Below, piece after piece: positions 53,391-64,000 of a stretch of DNA of 64,000 bases. The DNA is taken from contig NC_064830.1 of NCBI RefSeq assembly GCF_024166365.1, forward strand, positions 85,492,721-85,556,720. Reading direction: 5' to 3'. Below the pieces are notes generated by a model that ran no database searches, was not told the origin of the DNA, and was given only the letters and a program-made list of their open reading frames with translations. Position 1 is the first letter of the stretch, and the number at the start of each line of letters is the position of its first letter. The translations under genes and the position numbers were made by a program. The stretch is from Elephas maximus indicus. Its lineage: Eukaryota > Chordata > Mammalia > Proboscidea > Elephantidae.

Positions 53391-53860
53391 GCGCGCAGCG
53401 AAGTGACTGTCGCTGAGGTACTTTAGGATGTGGGGGGACGCGGGAGTAACCTCCTCGGGGCGGAGGGACACCGCGGGAGGCAAGTGGACATTTAACCAGT
53501 GATTTTTGGAACAGTACCAGAAAGGGGAGGTGGGAGTCGTTCCTTAGCCGGGGAATCTGGGAAGAGGTGGCTTCTGAGGCGAAGCTGCTGTGCTGGAAAG
53601 GAAGCGCAAAGTCCTATCTGGAGGCGAAGAAGGACGCCGGGAATAGGGACTCCTTTGCCTGCGGAGGGACAAGGCGGAGGAATCGTGGTCTTGGCGGAGG
53701 GGCTATTTTGGCGGGTCGTATGCACGATGGGGACACACCGCCAAGCGTTCCTCGCCTCGTTCCGGGTCCCGGGGCGGGGCGGCCGGGTGGGGGGCCTGTG
53801 AATGGTCCTATCCCGCCGCCGAGGTGCAGCGCAAAGACTTTTCCGCCTTTGGGGGTTCGT

Positions 53861-54990
53861 AATTCCCCCGGGCTTTGGCGAGGCTCATGTGACCAAATAC
53901 AATCAGGGCAATCTCTGGTGCGGAGTCCATGCGGGCAGACCCTGGGTTTCTGCCTCCTGGTGCTCCCGGGGAGTGCCGTCCAGGTCTTCAATCCCTGTAA
54001 AACTAGGCGCCGGCTTGCTCGTAATTATGGCCATCATTCATTCATTCAGTCAGTGTTTATTGAGCACCTACTAAGTATGCTAGGCACCGTTTAGGCGCTT
54101 GGCGTACATCAGTGGACCAAACAAAAATCTCCGTTTTTAGGGGGCAGATACCCGTTGCCGTCGAGTCGATTCTGACTCGTAGGGACTCTACAGGACAGAA
54201 CTGCCCCATAGGGCTTGAGGGAGCGGCTGGTGGATTCAAACTGCAGTCTTTTTTTTTTTTTTTTTTTAGCAACTGGACGCTTAAAACACTGTGCCATCGG
54301 GGTTCCAGGAGGCAGGTAGCCTATTTGAAAACAGGATTTAGCGACTCTTCTTTCTCAGGGAAAGGCTTAGGTAAAACAGGCAAATTGCACCCCAGAGGCT
54401 ACCAGGAGTACTATGTACATAACAGACCTTAAATGAGGCAGGGTCAGAGAGAATCTCTTGGTCAGCTTGTATATATCAGGGGTTATCCCAAAGCCTACAC
54501 AGCACTTTCTTTATAAAAAATAAATATTTATTGAGCACCTACTTTGTGCTAGACATAGTACCTGGTGGGGAAACAGTGGTGAGCAAAACCAGGATCCCCT
54601 ACCATTGTTGAGCTTTCAGTCTGGTAGGAGAGGCAGACATTAACAAAAGGATCCACAGACTAATGTACACTTGTAACTTCGGCAGGGGAAGGTGTCCCTG
54701 AGAGTCTATATATATTAGAGGGATTTGATCTAGTCAGGAGGACTGGGAAGTTTCTTTGACGAAGTAATGATAGGGGTAAGATCCAAAGGAGGACACTCTT
54801 TGCTAATTAGGCAAAACTTAATCTCCACAAAAAAATCCGATAAGGAGACACAATTACCTCCGTTTTATGGTTGAGGGCATTGAAACCTCAGCAAGGTGAA
54901 GTAATTGCCTAAGGTTACTTCAGGTTAAGTGGCAACCCAGGATTCAGGTTCACTTAAGCATAGGGTCTTTTATATGCTCCTTGGGCATTT
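53861..54990. other. Intergenic, MIR and AfroSINE
   Basis: Unique sequence, an AfroSINE (54150-54310, -) and MIR-type sequence from about 54530 to 54950. No gene recognised. Confidence 0.5.
54150..54310 (-). mobile_element. AfroSINE
   Basis: CCGTTGCCGTCGAGTCGATT tail, CTGGTGGATTCAAACTGCAG, an internal T-run, then CTGTGCCATCGGGGTTCC. Confidence 0.88.
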
Positions 54991-54991
54991 G

Positions 54992-55165
54992 ATGGAGCCC
55001 TGGTGGTGCAGTGGTTAAGAGCTTGGCTGCTAACCAGCTGCTAACCAAAAGGTCGGCAGTTTGAATCCACCAGCTGCTCCTTGGAAACCCTATGGGGCAG
55101 TTCTGTCCTACAGGGTCACTGTGAGTCAGACTTGATTCAATGCAATGGGTTTGGGTTTTTTTGGG
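54992..55165 (+). mobile_element. AfroSINE with short internal duplication
   Basis: GGAGCCCTGGTGGTGCAGTG head; GCTGCTAACCA occurs twice in a row, then CTTGGAAACCCTATGGGGCA and the GGTTTGGGTTTTTT tail. Confidence 0.92.
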
Positions 55166-56304
55166 GGGGGGATTTGGTGGTTTTAGGAGAGGCAAGAATC
55201 ACAAGTAGCTCAGGGATATCAGAGAGAAGGAGTCACAAACTTGAAACCTGTGGGGCCCAGGCAGTTAACATAAGAGTTGAGTAATCATCGAGTGTAAGAC
55301 AATAGGGAATGGTGGGGACTGTGATGAACTGCAGGGCACATTTTGTGTTTAACAACACAGGCATTAGTTCTCACCGCTTGTTGTGGTGCAGGAATGTGTT
55401 TTGAGCCTTGCCAGATCTTCTGATTTTTTAAAAGGATCTGGAAAACAGCCTTTTTAGATGAAAATGTTATACTTTTAAATAACTGGCAAATACATTTATT
55501 ATCTGTCTCCCCACTAGAACATTAACTCAGCGAAACAAAGTTCTTCACTACTGTGGGCCAGCTGCTGAGAACAGTGTCTCACACATAGTAGACACTCAAA
55601 CAACCTTCTCTGCTGTCCCTAGCCTACCAGCAATTGTTCCCATGTGTGCACTGTTTCACAGTTTTAAAGCACTTTTTTCATTCATTTTCTTGTTTTATCC
55701 ATCAGCCTCTGCCGGCTCCTTATTTGTTTCTGACATGGCCATTGCATAAAAAGCCCCCAGGGAGATATTCAGGTGTGCCTTTTATATCTCTCCAACCCCT
55801 TCACTTGTTAGTTCCCCTCCATTCTGACATGCTTGGCTTCATACTTTGGTTCCCTCTACTTATCTAGCTTGTTATATATTAAACGTGTTTTTTGTTATTT
55901 TGATGCTGAATTAGAACTTTATAGCATTTCCCTTGGCTCTACTACCACAACCAGACAGCCTATCCCTACACTGTGCCCAGCTCCTACAACTCCATGCTAC
56001 CTCCAGCTGCTTCTTGACAGGGAAAGCGCAGGAAAAGATTTCAGTTCTTGGAAATTGCTCTCCTGAGACATCCTGCTGCAGAAAAAAATGATCATCCCTG
56101 GACACCTGAATTTCCTATTCCATCACGTGTTTTTGAGCAAGACAAAATCTTAAGTTTGCATGGGGCAACCTACTTAAAGCTCCTTTTGGAGCACAGGGCA
56201 CTAGGACTTTCTCTTCATTATCTCTTAAGCAGGACCATAAGAGCTTCAGGAACTATTGTTATTCTTTTGGTGGCTTCTCAGTAACGTATCTTTCAACCTA
56301 TCTA
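55166..56304. other. Intergenic, nothing recognised
   Basis: No gene or repeat family identified apart from short old fragments. Confidence 0.45.
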
Positions 56305-56512
56305 ACACACTAGTTAATGTTGAGTCCATTCCAGCTCCTGGCAACCATGTGTGTTGCTGAGTAGAACTGCACCCCATAGGGTTTTCAAGGCTGTGTACTT
56401 TTGGAAGCAGATTGCCAGGCCTTTCTTCTGAAGATCATCTGGGTGGGTTCAAACTGCCAGCCTTTCAATTAATAGTCTAGTGCTTAACCATTTGTGCCAC
56501 CCAGGGCCAAAA
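56305..56512 (-). mobile_element. AfroSINE
   Basis: TAATGTTGAGTCCATTCCAG tail to ATTTGTGCCACCCAGGGCC. Confidence 0.82.
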
Positions 56513-56649
56513 TTACACATACATATAAGGAGAATTGACCCTTATGTTCCTGTCCTCCAACATGTTAACCTTGTCAGATTAGCAATTCAGTGGCCAACCT
56601 CGTCTTCCCTATACACCTCTACCCGTTTCCCTGATCCCAGATTATTATT

Positions 56650-56750
56650 TTTAAATATTTTATTGTGTTTTCCATGAAAGTTTACACAGAAGTTTAGGTT
56701 CCCATACAAGAATTTCTACACAAGTTGTTCAGTGACATTGGTTACATTGA
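56650..56750 (-). mobile_element. L1 3'-UTR fragment
   Basis: TTTTATTGTGTTTTCCATGA to GTGACATTGGTTACATTG, between ATCCCAGATTATT and ATCTCAGATTATT, a probable target-site duplication. Confidence 0.65.
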
Positions 56751-57809
56751 TCTCAGATTATTTTGAAGCAAATCCCAGAATCATTTGCTGTTATCAGAAT
56801 GTGTCACTAAAAGATAAGGACTACTATTTTAAACAACTTGATACCATCATAGACTCTCCCCAATAGTATTCCTTAATATCACCTTTTAAAACAGCATATT
56901 TATTTGAAGGGTGGTTTGCAAAGGAAAAAAGGGTTATGGATACTGGGTAGGTAAAAAGAACAGATGTGTCACGTTTGCTAATTAGGTGTTTACGTTTAGT
57001 TCAGCATGAAAATGTTGGTGCTTTGGGAACAGAGGAGCAGATTGTGGAAAAAGTAGTGAATCAGCATAGATCACTGAGTGAAGCTACTCAGGGACATCTT
57101 GGAGGAAATGGTTACATTCTGAAGACCTCCGTGCTCTGAGTTTACCCAGTCGCAGAGGTACCGTCTTCCTGTGATCTGCTTAGGAACATTCATACCAACC
57201 TTTCCTTAGTGGCACATCTGATAGCATAGTTGGTTTTTTCCTAGCAGCCTCAGAGTGGTAAGCTTTCACACTGCTTTCCTCTGTCCATGGTGCTGATCTT
57301 ACCAGCGCTTTGGCCAGCAACTGGAGGAACTAATAACTTGATTTGACCACTGCGATTTAACTAAGAGTCGGAATTGACTCGAGGGCACTGGGTGGGTTTA
57401 ATAAAAGTGAACGTTAAATATACATTAAACAGTTCCAAGAAGTGCTATCTGTGCCTGTATCAAGTTAAAAAAACATTCCAAGCTGGATAATTTCCTAGTA
57501 ATGCAAATTCTCATTTATGTCCTGAAAATCCAATCAATTTCTTTAAAAATTGAAAAGTGGAAGTGAAAAAAGTTGGATGTGTGTGTTGGTGTATCTATTG
57601 CAGAAATAGTAATATTTAAAAATATAATTTATTAACAAAGCTGTAGTAATTGAAATAATTTTCCATTTCACAAATTAAAAATATCCTCTCCACTGGTTCA
57701 ATAGTAATGGTCAGAATAGCAACCATTAAAATATTCCAGTTTTTTTAAGTCCTTTGAGTAATACAATAATGAAAAATTCTGAACTATTTCTTTTTATGAT
57801 ACATGTATA
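56751..57809. other. Intergenic, old LINE piece and unique sequence
   Basis: 56755-56890 looks like an old LINE 3' end (TTTTGAAGCAAATCCCAGAA, AAAAGATAAGGACTACTATT). 57355-57400 is an AfroSINE tail. The rest is AT-rich, unrecognised. Confidence 0.5.
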
Positions 57810-57975
57810 ACTTGTCTACGTCAAGTCGATTCTGACTCATAGTGACCCTACAGGACAGAGTAGAACTGCCTGATAGGGTTTCCAAGAAATGGCTGGTGGA
57901 TTGGAACTGCCTACCTTTTGGTTAGCGGCCATAGCTCATCGTGGCTGTTAACCACTGCACCACCAGGGCTCTAAT
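57810..57975 (-). mobile_element. AfroSINE
   Basis: CTACGTCAAGTCGATTCTGA tail to CCACTGCACCACCAGGGCTC. Confidence 0.9.
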
Positions 57976-58119
57976 ATATGCATATATAATAGGCAACAGT
58001 TGTTTGCTATATATCTCCCTATGTGGCACTATGCTAGGTGGTAGTGGGATCAATAGATAAGACATAAACCCTTTACTCAGAGTATTAACAGTACAGTGGG
58101 CTACAGTTGTAGAATTATC

Positions 58120-59012
58120 ATACAAATCAAATCCATTGCCATCAAATCGATTCTGACTCATAGTGACTCTATAGGACAGAGTAGAACTGCTCCATAGGGT
58201 TCTAAGGCTGTAATTTTTTTTTATTGTGCTTTAAGTGAAAGTTTACAAATCAAGTCAGCCTCTCACAAAAAAACTTAAATACACTTTGCTACATACTCCC
58301 AATTGCTCTCCCCCTAATGAGGCAGCCCGCTCCCGCCTTCCACTCTCTCTTTTCATGTCCATTTTGTCAGCTTCTAACCCCATCTACCCTCTCATCTCCC
58401 CTCCAGACAGGAGATGCCAGCATAGTCTCAAGTGTCCACCTGATCCAAGAAGCTCACTCCTCACCAGCATCCCTCTCCATCCCATTGTCCAGTCCAATCC
58501 ATGTCTGAAGAGTTGGCTTTAGGGATGGTTCCTGCCCTGGGGCAACAGAAGGTCTGGGGCCATAACCACCAGGGTCCTTCTAGTCTCAGTCAGACCATTA
58601 AGTCTGGTCTTATGAGAATTTGGGGTCTGCATCCCACTGCTCTCCTGCTTCCTCAGGGGTTCTCTGTTGTGTTCCCTGTCAGGGCAGTCATCGGTTGTAG
58701 CCGGGCACCATCTAGTTCTTCTGGTCTCAGGATGATGTAGTCTCTGGTTCATGCGGCCCTTTCTGTCTCTTGGGCTTGTAATTACCTTGTGTCCTTGATT
58801 TTCTTCATTCTCCTTTGATCCAGGTGGATTGAGACCAATTGATGCATCTTAGATGGCTGCTTGCTAGCGTTTAAGACCCCAGACGTCTAAGGCTGTAATT
58901 TTACAGAAGAAGACTGCCACATCTTTCTCCCACAGAACAGCTGGTGGGTTTGAACTTTCAACCTTTGGGTTAGCAGCTGAGTGCTTTAGGCATTGTGCTA
59001 CCACATTCCTAG
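58120..59012 (-). mobile_element. AfroSINE split by L1 3'-UTR retroposon
   Basis: First part 58120-58217 (TTGCCATCAAATCGATTCTG), second part 58886-59012 (ACAGCTGGTGGGTTTGAACT, ending CATTGTGCTACCACATTCC). Confidence 0.88.
58218..58885 (-). mobile_element. L1 3'-UTR retroposon, about 670 bases
   Basis: T-run then TTATTGTGCTTTAAGTGAAA to TTTAAGACCCCAGACG, between TCTAAGGCTGTAATTTT copies at 58201-58217 and 58886-58902. Same 5' end as the 15637 copy. Confidence 0.92.
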
Positions 59013-60105
59013 AATTGTTATATAACAGGATAAATGTGTGTAGCAGTATGCATGGAGGCCTGGGAACACTTCATAGAGATCTTGAAGGATGTTTATCAGG
59101 AGGGGGACAGAGAAATGTATTCCAAAGAGAAACGACATAATGAGTGTAAGTTGTATTTTTGTGTGATGATATGAAGTTGAGTGTGTCAGGAAGTTAGCGT
59201 GGGGCAAGGAAGTGGGGAAGATGAAGCTGTGGACACAGTTTGGAGAGAGAGTATGGAAGTTTTTATATGTCATCCTAAGGAATTCAGACTTTATGATGGA
59301 GCTAACAGTGAGGTTGCTTCTTATATTGTGCTTATTGCTGTAGGAAGGCAAGAGCATCACTCTTGTCTCTGGGAGAAAGAGTTCTCTTCCGTATACACTC
59401 CTGGGTTATAGCCTCCATAGAAATATTATGCTGAGAGAGGCTTTGAAATATATGGAGATTTACTTAAGCTTATCTCTAGGGTCTATTATTTATTTATTTA
59501 TTTATTTATCTATCCATTCAATACCTGTATAGCCAAAACCAAATCCATTGCTGGTTGAGTCAATTCCAACTTAGAACAACCCTATAGGACAGAGTAGAAC
59601 TGCCCCATGGAGTTTCCAAGGAGCACCTGGTGGGTTTGAACTACCAACCCTCTGGTTAGCAGCGATAGGTCTTAACCACTATGCCACCAGAGTTTCCAAT
59701 ACCTATACAGAGAGAGCTAATTATGTTTCAGGTAGAGTGTTGAGAGCTGAAGACACAGTGGTCATGAAAGACAGACACGTTTCCTGTCCCTAGGGAATTT
59801 ACCTTCTAGAGTAGATTGGAGAAGACGACAAATAATATATAAGTAATAACATAAATTCAGAGGATGATTTCAGGCTGTTGTAAATGCTAGGAAGTAAGGG
59901 AAGGGGAAGAACCAGAATAAATCACAGAGGTAGGCAAGGGCTAGACTATGTAGAAAGAATCTTGCAGCCCATAGTCAGTTGTTTGTAATTGCTTCTAAAA
60001 ATTGGCATTTAAGGATTTTAAGTTAGGGTGTAATAAAATCTGATTTATATTTTAACAAAATCACTCTGGATGATTTTGAGAGTAGATTGGAGGGCAACAG
60101 ATGTT
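59013..60105. other. Intergenic with AfroSINE and TTTA repeat
   Basis: A (TTTA)n run at 59488-59510, an AfroSINE at 59525-59700 and text resembling old repeats on either side. No gene. Confidence 0.5.
59525..59700 (-). mobile_element. AfroSINE
   Basis: CATTGCTGGTTGAGTCAATT tail, CAACCCTATAGGACAGAGTA, to CCACTATGCCACCAGAGTTT. Confidence 0.88.
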
Positions 60106-60622
60106 ATGGATTGAATTGCATCCCTCCAAAAAATGGGTGTCAACCTTGCTAGTCCATGATTCCCAGTATTGTGATTGTCCTCCATTTTATCATTAATGTG
60201 ATTTTCCTTATGTTGTAAATTCTGCCTCTCTAATGTTAATGAGCTAGAATTAGTGGCAGTTATATTAATGAGGCAGGACTGAATCTACAAGATTAGGTTG
60301 TGTTTTAAGTCAATCTATTGCGATATAAAAGAGAGAAATGAGCAGAGAGACATGGGGACCTCATACCACTAAGAAAGCAGCATTGGGAGCAGAGCGTGTC
60401 CTTTGGACTCGAGATTCCTGCACTGAGAAGCTTTTCGACCAGAGAAGATTGTTTACAAGGACCTTTCCCCAGAACCAACAGAGAGAGAAAGCCTTCCCCT
60501 AGAGCTGGCACCCTGAATTTGAACTTCTAGCCTCCTAAACTGTGAGAGAATAAATTTCTCTTTGTTAAAGCCGTCTGCTTATGGTATTTCTCTTATAGCA
60601 GCATTAGGTAACTAAGATACAA
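60105..60622 (+). mobile_element. MaLR-like solo LTR
   Basis: TGTTATGGATTGAATTGCAT start, CCATGATTCCCAGTATTGTG, an AATAAATTTCTCTTTG polyadenylation signal region, and an end AGCAGCATTAGGTAACTAAG. No viral gene present. The family name is not certain. Confidence 0.65.
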
Positions 60623-60959
60623 GAGTAGAGGAAGGGTGACCATATATGGGTCTATGCATTTATTTCTGGCAAAAAATGATGATGGTTTGGACTAGGGTGT
60701 GGCAGTGTAGGTAGAGAGAAGTGGGTATCTCCTATATGTTTTTAATGTAGAACTGTCAGTATTTGTTAATAGCTTGGTTATGGATCATAAGAGGAAGGAA
60801 GAATCAAGGATGGCTCTAGGTTTTTGATTTGAGCAACTGAATTTATGGCACTACATTTTTTATATGGGACCCATGTTTGTTGGGGATGAGGTGGAATAAT
60901 GGCAGAGAAAATCATTAATTCTGTTTCTACACATTAATTTTGAGTTCTCTGTTAGATAT

Positions 60960-61135
60960 CTGGAAATCCTGGTGGTATAGTGGTTAAGTGCTATGGCTGC
61001 TAACCAAAAGGTCAGCAGTTCAAATCAGCCAGGTGCTCCGTGGAAACCATGGGGCAGTTGTACTCTGTCCTATAGGGTTGCTGTGAGTTGGAATCAACTC
61101 GATGGCACTGGGTTTGGTTTGGGTTTGGGTTATCA
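60960..61135 (+). mobile_element. AfroSINE
   Basis: TGGTGGTATAGTGGTTAAGT head to GAGTTGGAATCAACTCGATG and GGTTTGGTTTGGG tail. Confidence 0.92.
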
Positions 61136-62909
61136 GATATCTAAGTGTCACGTAGACAGTTGGATGTACTCAAGGCAGAGGTAAAGGATGAAAATGTAAA
61201 TCTGGATGTCATCAGCATATATTTAAACCGTGGGACTTAATGAGAAAATACAGGAAGAGAATATGTGCAGAGAAGGAAAGAGAAGGTAGGCCTATGTCCT
61301 AGAACACCCCATCATTTAGCAGATGATGGAGGAAAAGAACTTAGCTAGATGACTAAGTAGAAGTCAACAGAAAAGGAAAACCACTAGAGTGTGGTGTCAT
61401 GGCAGCCAAGAAAACAAAAAGAAATGTTGCAAGAAGGAAGTGGTCATTTGTACTGAAGGTCAATGAGAGTTAATAAGAGAAGGATAGATAAAAGACCATT
61501 AAATTTTTAGTATATTTGGTGATTCTACCCCCCCAAGGTTGAGGTTGATATTCCATATTCACGTGTCGATGGTGAATTTGATTGTGTCAGTTTATCTTCA
61601 GCTGTAGGAAGGGGCTAGCTGTGCTGCCCAGTGGTGTAAGCCTGTAGCTTTTATTCTGGTTTGGGTTTCCTTTGTCTGTCTTGGAAGTTGGAAGCTATTT
61701 GTGGCACTGCCCTGTGTCTTCCTTCTTTGGGCCTGAATTTTTTGCTTTATGCTGTGGGAAAATTTGTTGCTGCCTTCTTCCTAGCATCAGAAGAGTCTCA
61801 TTGGATAAACTGACCAGCTCAATTATTCTTAATTCAGCTCTCCAGTCACCTCATCCTCCATTCCCTACCCACTGCCTCCCGTTCTGAATTTGGACTACCT
61901 TTGGAGCCACTCCCGCTTTCACAGCCAATCCCCTCTTGCACATGTTTTTAGCCATTTTTTCTGTACAGAATGTATGGTTCATTGATGAACTTTTACTTGA
62001 TTTTCATCAATGTTATATATTTATTATTTAACAATATCTTTTTTTGGGAGTCATTTCTAGGAATTTGGACTGGGAATGGAGGTAGGCACATGAATACAGC
62101 TTGATATCTTGAATCAGTTCTTTGATATGTGGACTAATACTGATTTCATCATTATGCCATGTTTGTGCTCATGGAACACAAATAACTCCTGGTAGGCTGG
62201 GCCTAATGAGAACTCAAGTGCAAATCTCCTTGGGCATTTCTTTTAAACCAAGTGTATTTGAATAAACTCCATCAGTAGTAATTCCCAATACATATAGCTT
62301 TATCTATTGATTCAACAAGTAATGTGTTATTTATTTACTATAAACATATCACAGTTGGTGAAACAGAAATATAATATGAGGCCTCTATTCTCAATGAGTT
62401 TATGACCTGCTTGGGACAAAGAGGGATCCACATGAGGAAAGTTAAATGTATGAATGAGCAACATGAAGTCTTTTTTGATCAGTTTCAAGTGAAGAAACCT
62501 AGCTTACGCCATATTGAAAAAAAAAGTGTCATCGGATGTATTCTAGTTTCTAGAACAGTGTCTGGCAAACAGTAGGCCTTTAATAAATATTTATTGAATG
62601 AATGAAGGGAATTTATTGTTTCACATAATTGAAATCTCAGGGAAAATTTAGGTTCAGGCATAGCTACATTCAGAGATCTAGATGATGTGCTCAGGCATCT
62701 AATTCCCTCTTTTTTTTTTTTTAGCTCTGCTTCTTAATTGGCCTTATTTTTAGGCAGTTTCTCTACGTGTGGTGGCTGTTGGTCTTATGAAAGAGAGTAT
62801 TCCCTCCTCCCCTTTTAAAAAATAGTTTCAGCAAAAGTCCTGGGGATGACACTCTTGGGGTTGACTTAGGTAATGTGCCCATCCCTGAACCTGAGGATAG
62901 GAGTGCTTG
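61136..62909. other. Intergenic, nothing recognised
   Basis: Mostly AT-rich unique sequence; a T-run at 62710-62722 and a short frame at 61672-61887 without any family likeness. Confidence 0.45.
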
Positions 62910-62992
62910 GAATCCACCATCTGCCTTTGGAAACCCTATGGGGCAGTTCAACTCAACATAAAGATTTGGTTTTGTTTTTTTGTCAGAGTCCA
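62910..62992 (+). mobile_element. AfroSINE fragment
   Basis: GGAATCCACCATCTGCCTTT, GGAAACCCTATGGGGCAGTT and a TTTGGTTTTG tail; head and most of the tail lost. Confidence 0.75.
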
Positions 62993-64000
62993 TCTATGGT
63001 GGCCCTGATTAGAACGGTCAGTAGTGGTAGCTGCTCATCATCTAATTCTTCTCGTCTCAGGGTAATTGAGGGCATGGTCTGTGCAGGCTCTTTGTTCTAT
63101 AGACTAGTGTGATGTGTAGATGTCCTGTAGACTAGTAAGTAAGATTGTGTGTCAACTTGGCTGGGCCATGATTCTCAGTGTTTTGGCAGTTGTATAATGT
63201 TGTGATCACTTCCCTGTAGAAATTTGATACGAGATCATCCCCATAATGGAATGTGCTGAGTGATACCAGCAGGGGCAGGGCCTGTGGCAAGTCATCGCCT
63301 CCTCAGCCTTCATCTCTCTGCCCTCCTACTTCGTTCCTGCTCGTCTTGCTGGGGCTTTTGCTTGTTTCGGCTCCTGCAGCTTGCTCCTTTTCATCTGGCC
63401 TCCGGTTCTTGGGACTTGGGCTGGCGGCTTGCTGGCGGTCTTGCCTTTCGATCTTGAGATTCATCAAAATTCACAACCTGTAGTGGCATTGCTCTCCAGC
63501 TTGATGATCTGGGGTCCGCCAGCCCCTGTGGCTATGTGGATCAAGAGAATCCTCTTTCCTGCCTCATCGACTTCAGATGTACAGCCTCTAGGGGCTGTGT
63601 GAGCCATTTCCTTGATATAAATTTCTCTTATATACACACGTACATATACATTAAAAAAAAATTTTTTTTTAATTTTTTTTATACATACATACATACATTT
63701 TGCTGGTTTTGCTTCTCTGGAGAGCCCAGGCTAAGACAGCTAGTTTCTTCTTTGAGTCTTTGGTTTCCTTCTTTCTCTTTTGCTCTGAATGAGTAGAAAC
63801 CAATGATTGTATCTTAGATGGCCACTCACTAGCTTTTAAGACCACAGATACTACTCACCAAACTAGAATGTAGAACATAACTTTATGAACTATAGTGTGC
63901 CAATTGACCAAGTAGTCCCATGAGATTATGGTCCTAATCTTTCAAACCCAGAAATCCAATCCCTCAATGTGTTTGGTTATGTCTAAGAAGTATCTGTAAC
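62993..64000 (-). mobile_element. Retroposon (L1 3'-UTR type) split by an LTR-like element
   Basis: Left part to about 63120 (GTGGTAGCTGCTCATCATCT); right part 63745-64000 (GATGGCCACTCACTAGCTTT, TTAAGACCACAGATACTACT) runs off the window. Related to the copy at 1076. Confidence 0.65.
63130..63740 (+). mobile_element. ERVL/MaLR-like LTR
   Basis: TGTGTCAACTTGGCTGGGCC near the start; CTCTGGAGAGCCCAGGCTAA then GACA at the end. CTAGT occurs on both sides, a possible 5-base target duplication. TA/CATA simple repeats at 63640-63700. No viral gene; open frames inside are chance. Confidence 0.6.

Larger units (their letters stand above)
52860..53860. promoter_or_regulatory. ZKSCAN2: CpG island with ZKSCAN2 promoter
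   Basis: Dense CG dinucleotides in an otherwise CpG-poor window. Visible sites: GC boxes at about 52881, 52981 and 53350; CGCATGCGC (NRF1-like) at 53281-53289; TCTCGCGAGA at 53381-53390. The ZKSCAN2 leader runs leftwards from within it. The motif set is typical of divergent promoters, so a rightward noncoding transcript is possible but not shown. Open frames here on both strands are GC-rich artefacts. Confidence 0.85.

Noticed and set aside
52739-53483. Several open frames of 140-196 residues on both strands
   Set aside because: They lie in a GC-rich CpG island where stops are rare; Arg/Gly/Pro-rich, overlapping on both strands, no splice or family support.
63253-63602. Leu/Ser-rich frames near the right edge
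   Set aside because: They lie inside an LTR-like element and have no likeness to a known protein.

Overview
This is mammalian nuclear DNA from an afrotherian, most likely an elephant. The window holds more than two dozen copies of a tRNA-headed SINE whose 3' half is shared with an RTE-type LINE (AfroSINE), plus 3'-UTR copies of what I recognise as elephant-type L1, set among ordinary mammalian MIR, L1, hAT/Tigger and MaLR-like repeats. The species call rests on recognition of repeat families and on gene order; no database was searched.

Two protein-coding genes can be read completely, and both appear intact. AQP8 (aquaporin-8) is on the + strand in six coding exons from 18200 to 26605; it predicts 263 residues and has a polyadenylation signal near 27063. 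ZKSCAN2 is on the - strand in seven coding exons from 52578 down to 37911; it predicts 969 residues: a SCAN domain, two duplicated Myb/SANT-like domains and six C2H2 zinc fingers. Its promoter lies in a CpG island (about 52860-53860) carrying a TCTCGCGAGA palindrome, an NRF1-like site and GC boxes. From memory, AQP8 next to ZKSCAN2 matches human 16p12.1. The two genes are convergent and have unrelated jobs: a membrane channel and a nuclear DNA-binding factor.

Layout: 1-5640 is an antisense, broken L1 (part of ORF2, ORF1 and a long 5' UTR built of repeated purine-rich units), itself interrupted by a retroposon with target-site duplications. 5641-18090 is intergenic and repeat-dense. 18090-27085 is AQP8. 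27090 to about 33100 is intergenic. About 33100-53400 is ZKSCAN2, probably with a long 3' UTR. 53400-64000 is intergenic and repeat-rich (SINEs, L1 3'-UTR copies, two LTR-like elements); I see no gene in it.

The most interesting observations are: a Gln in AQP8 at the helix-2 selectivity-filter position where human and mouse AQP8 have His; an in-frame upstream AUG in AQP8 with better start context; evidence that ZKSCAN2 exon 6 arose by duplicating an internal part of exon 5, using a pre-existing AG as its acceptor; a sense-oriented L1 fragment with AATAAA motifs just inside ZKSCAN2 intron 5; and two independent L1-3'UTR retroposons with the same 5' end, suggesting a defined-length element rather than random truncation. 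I found no bacterial-type system, CRISPR array or wholly new gene system.
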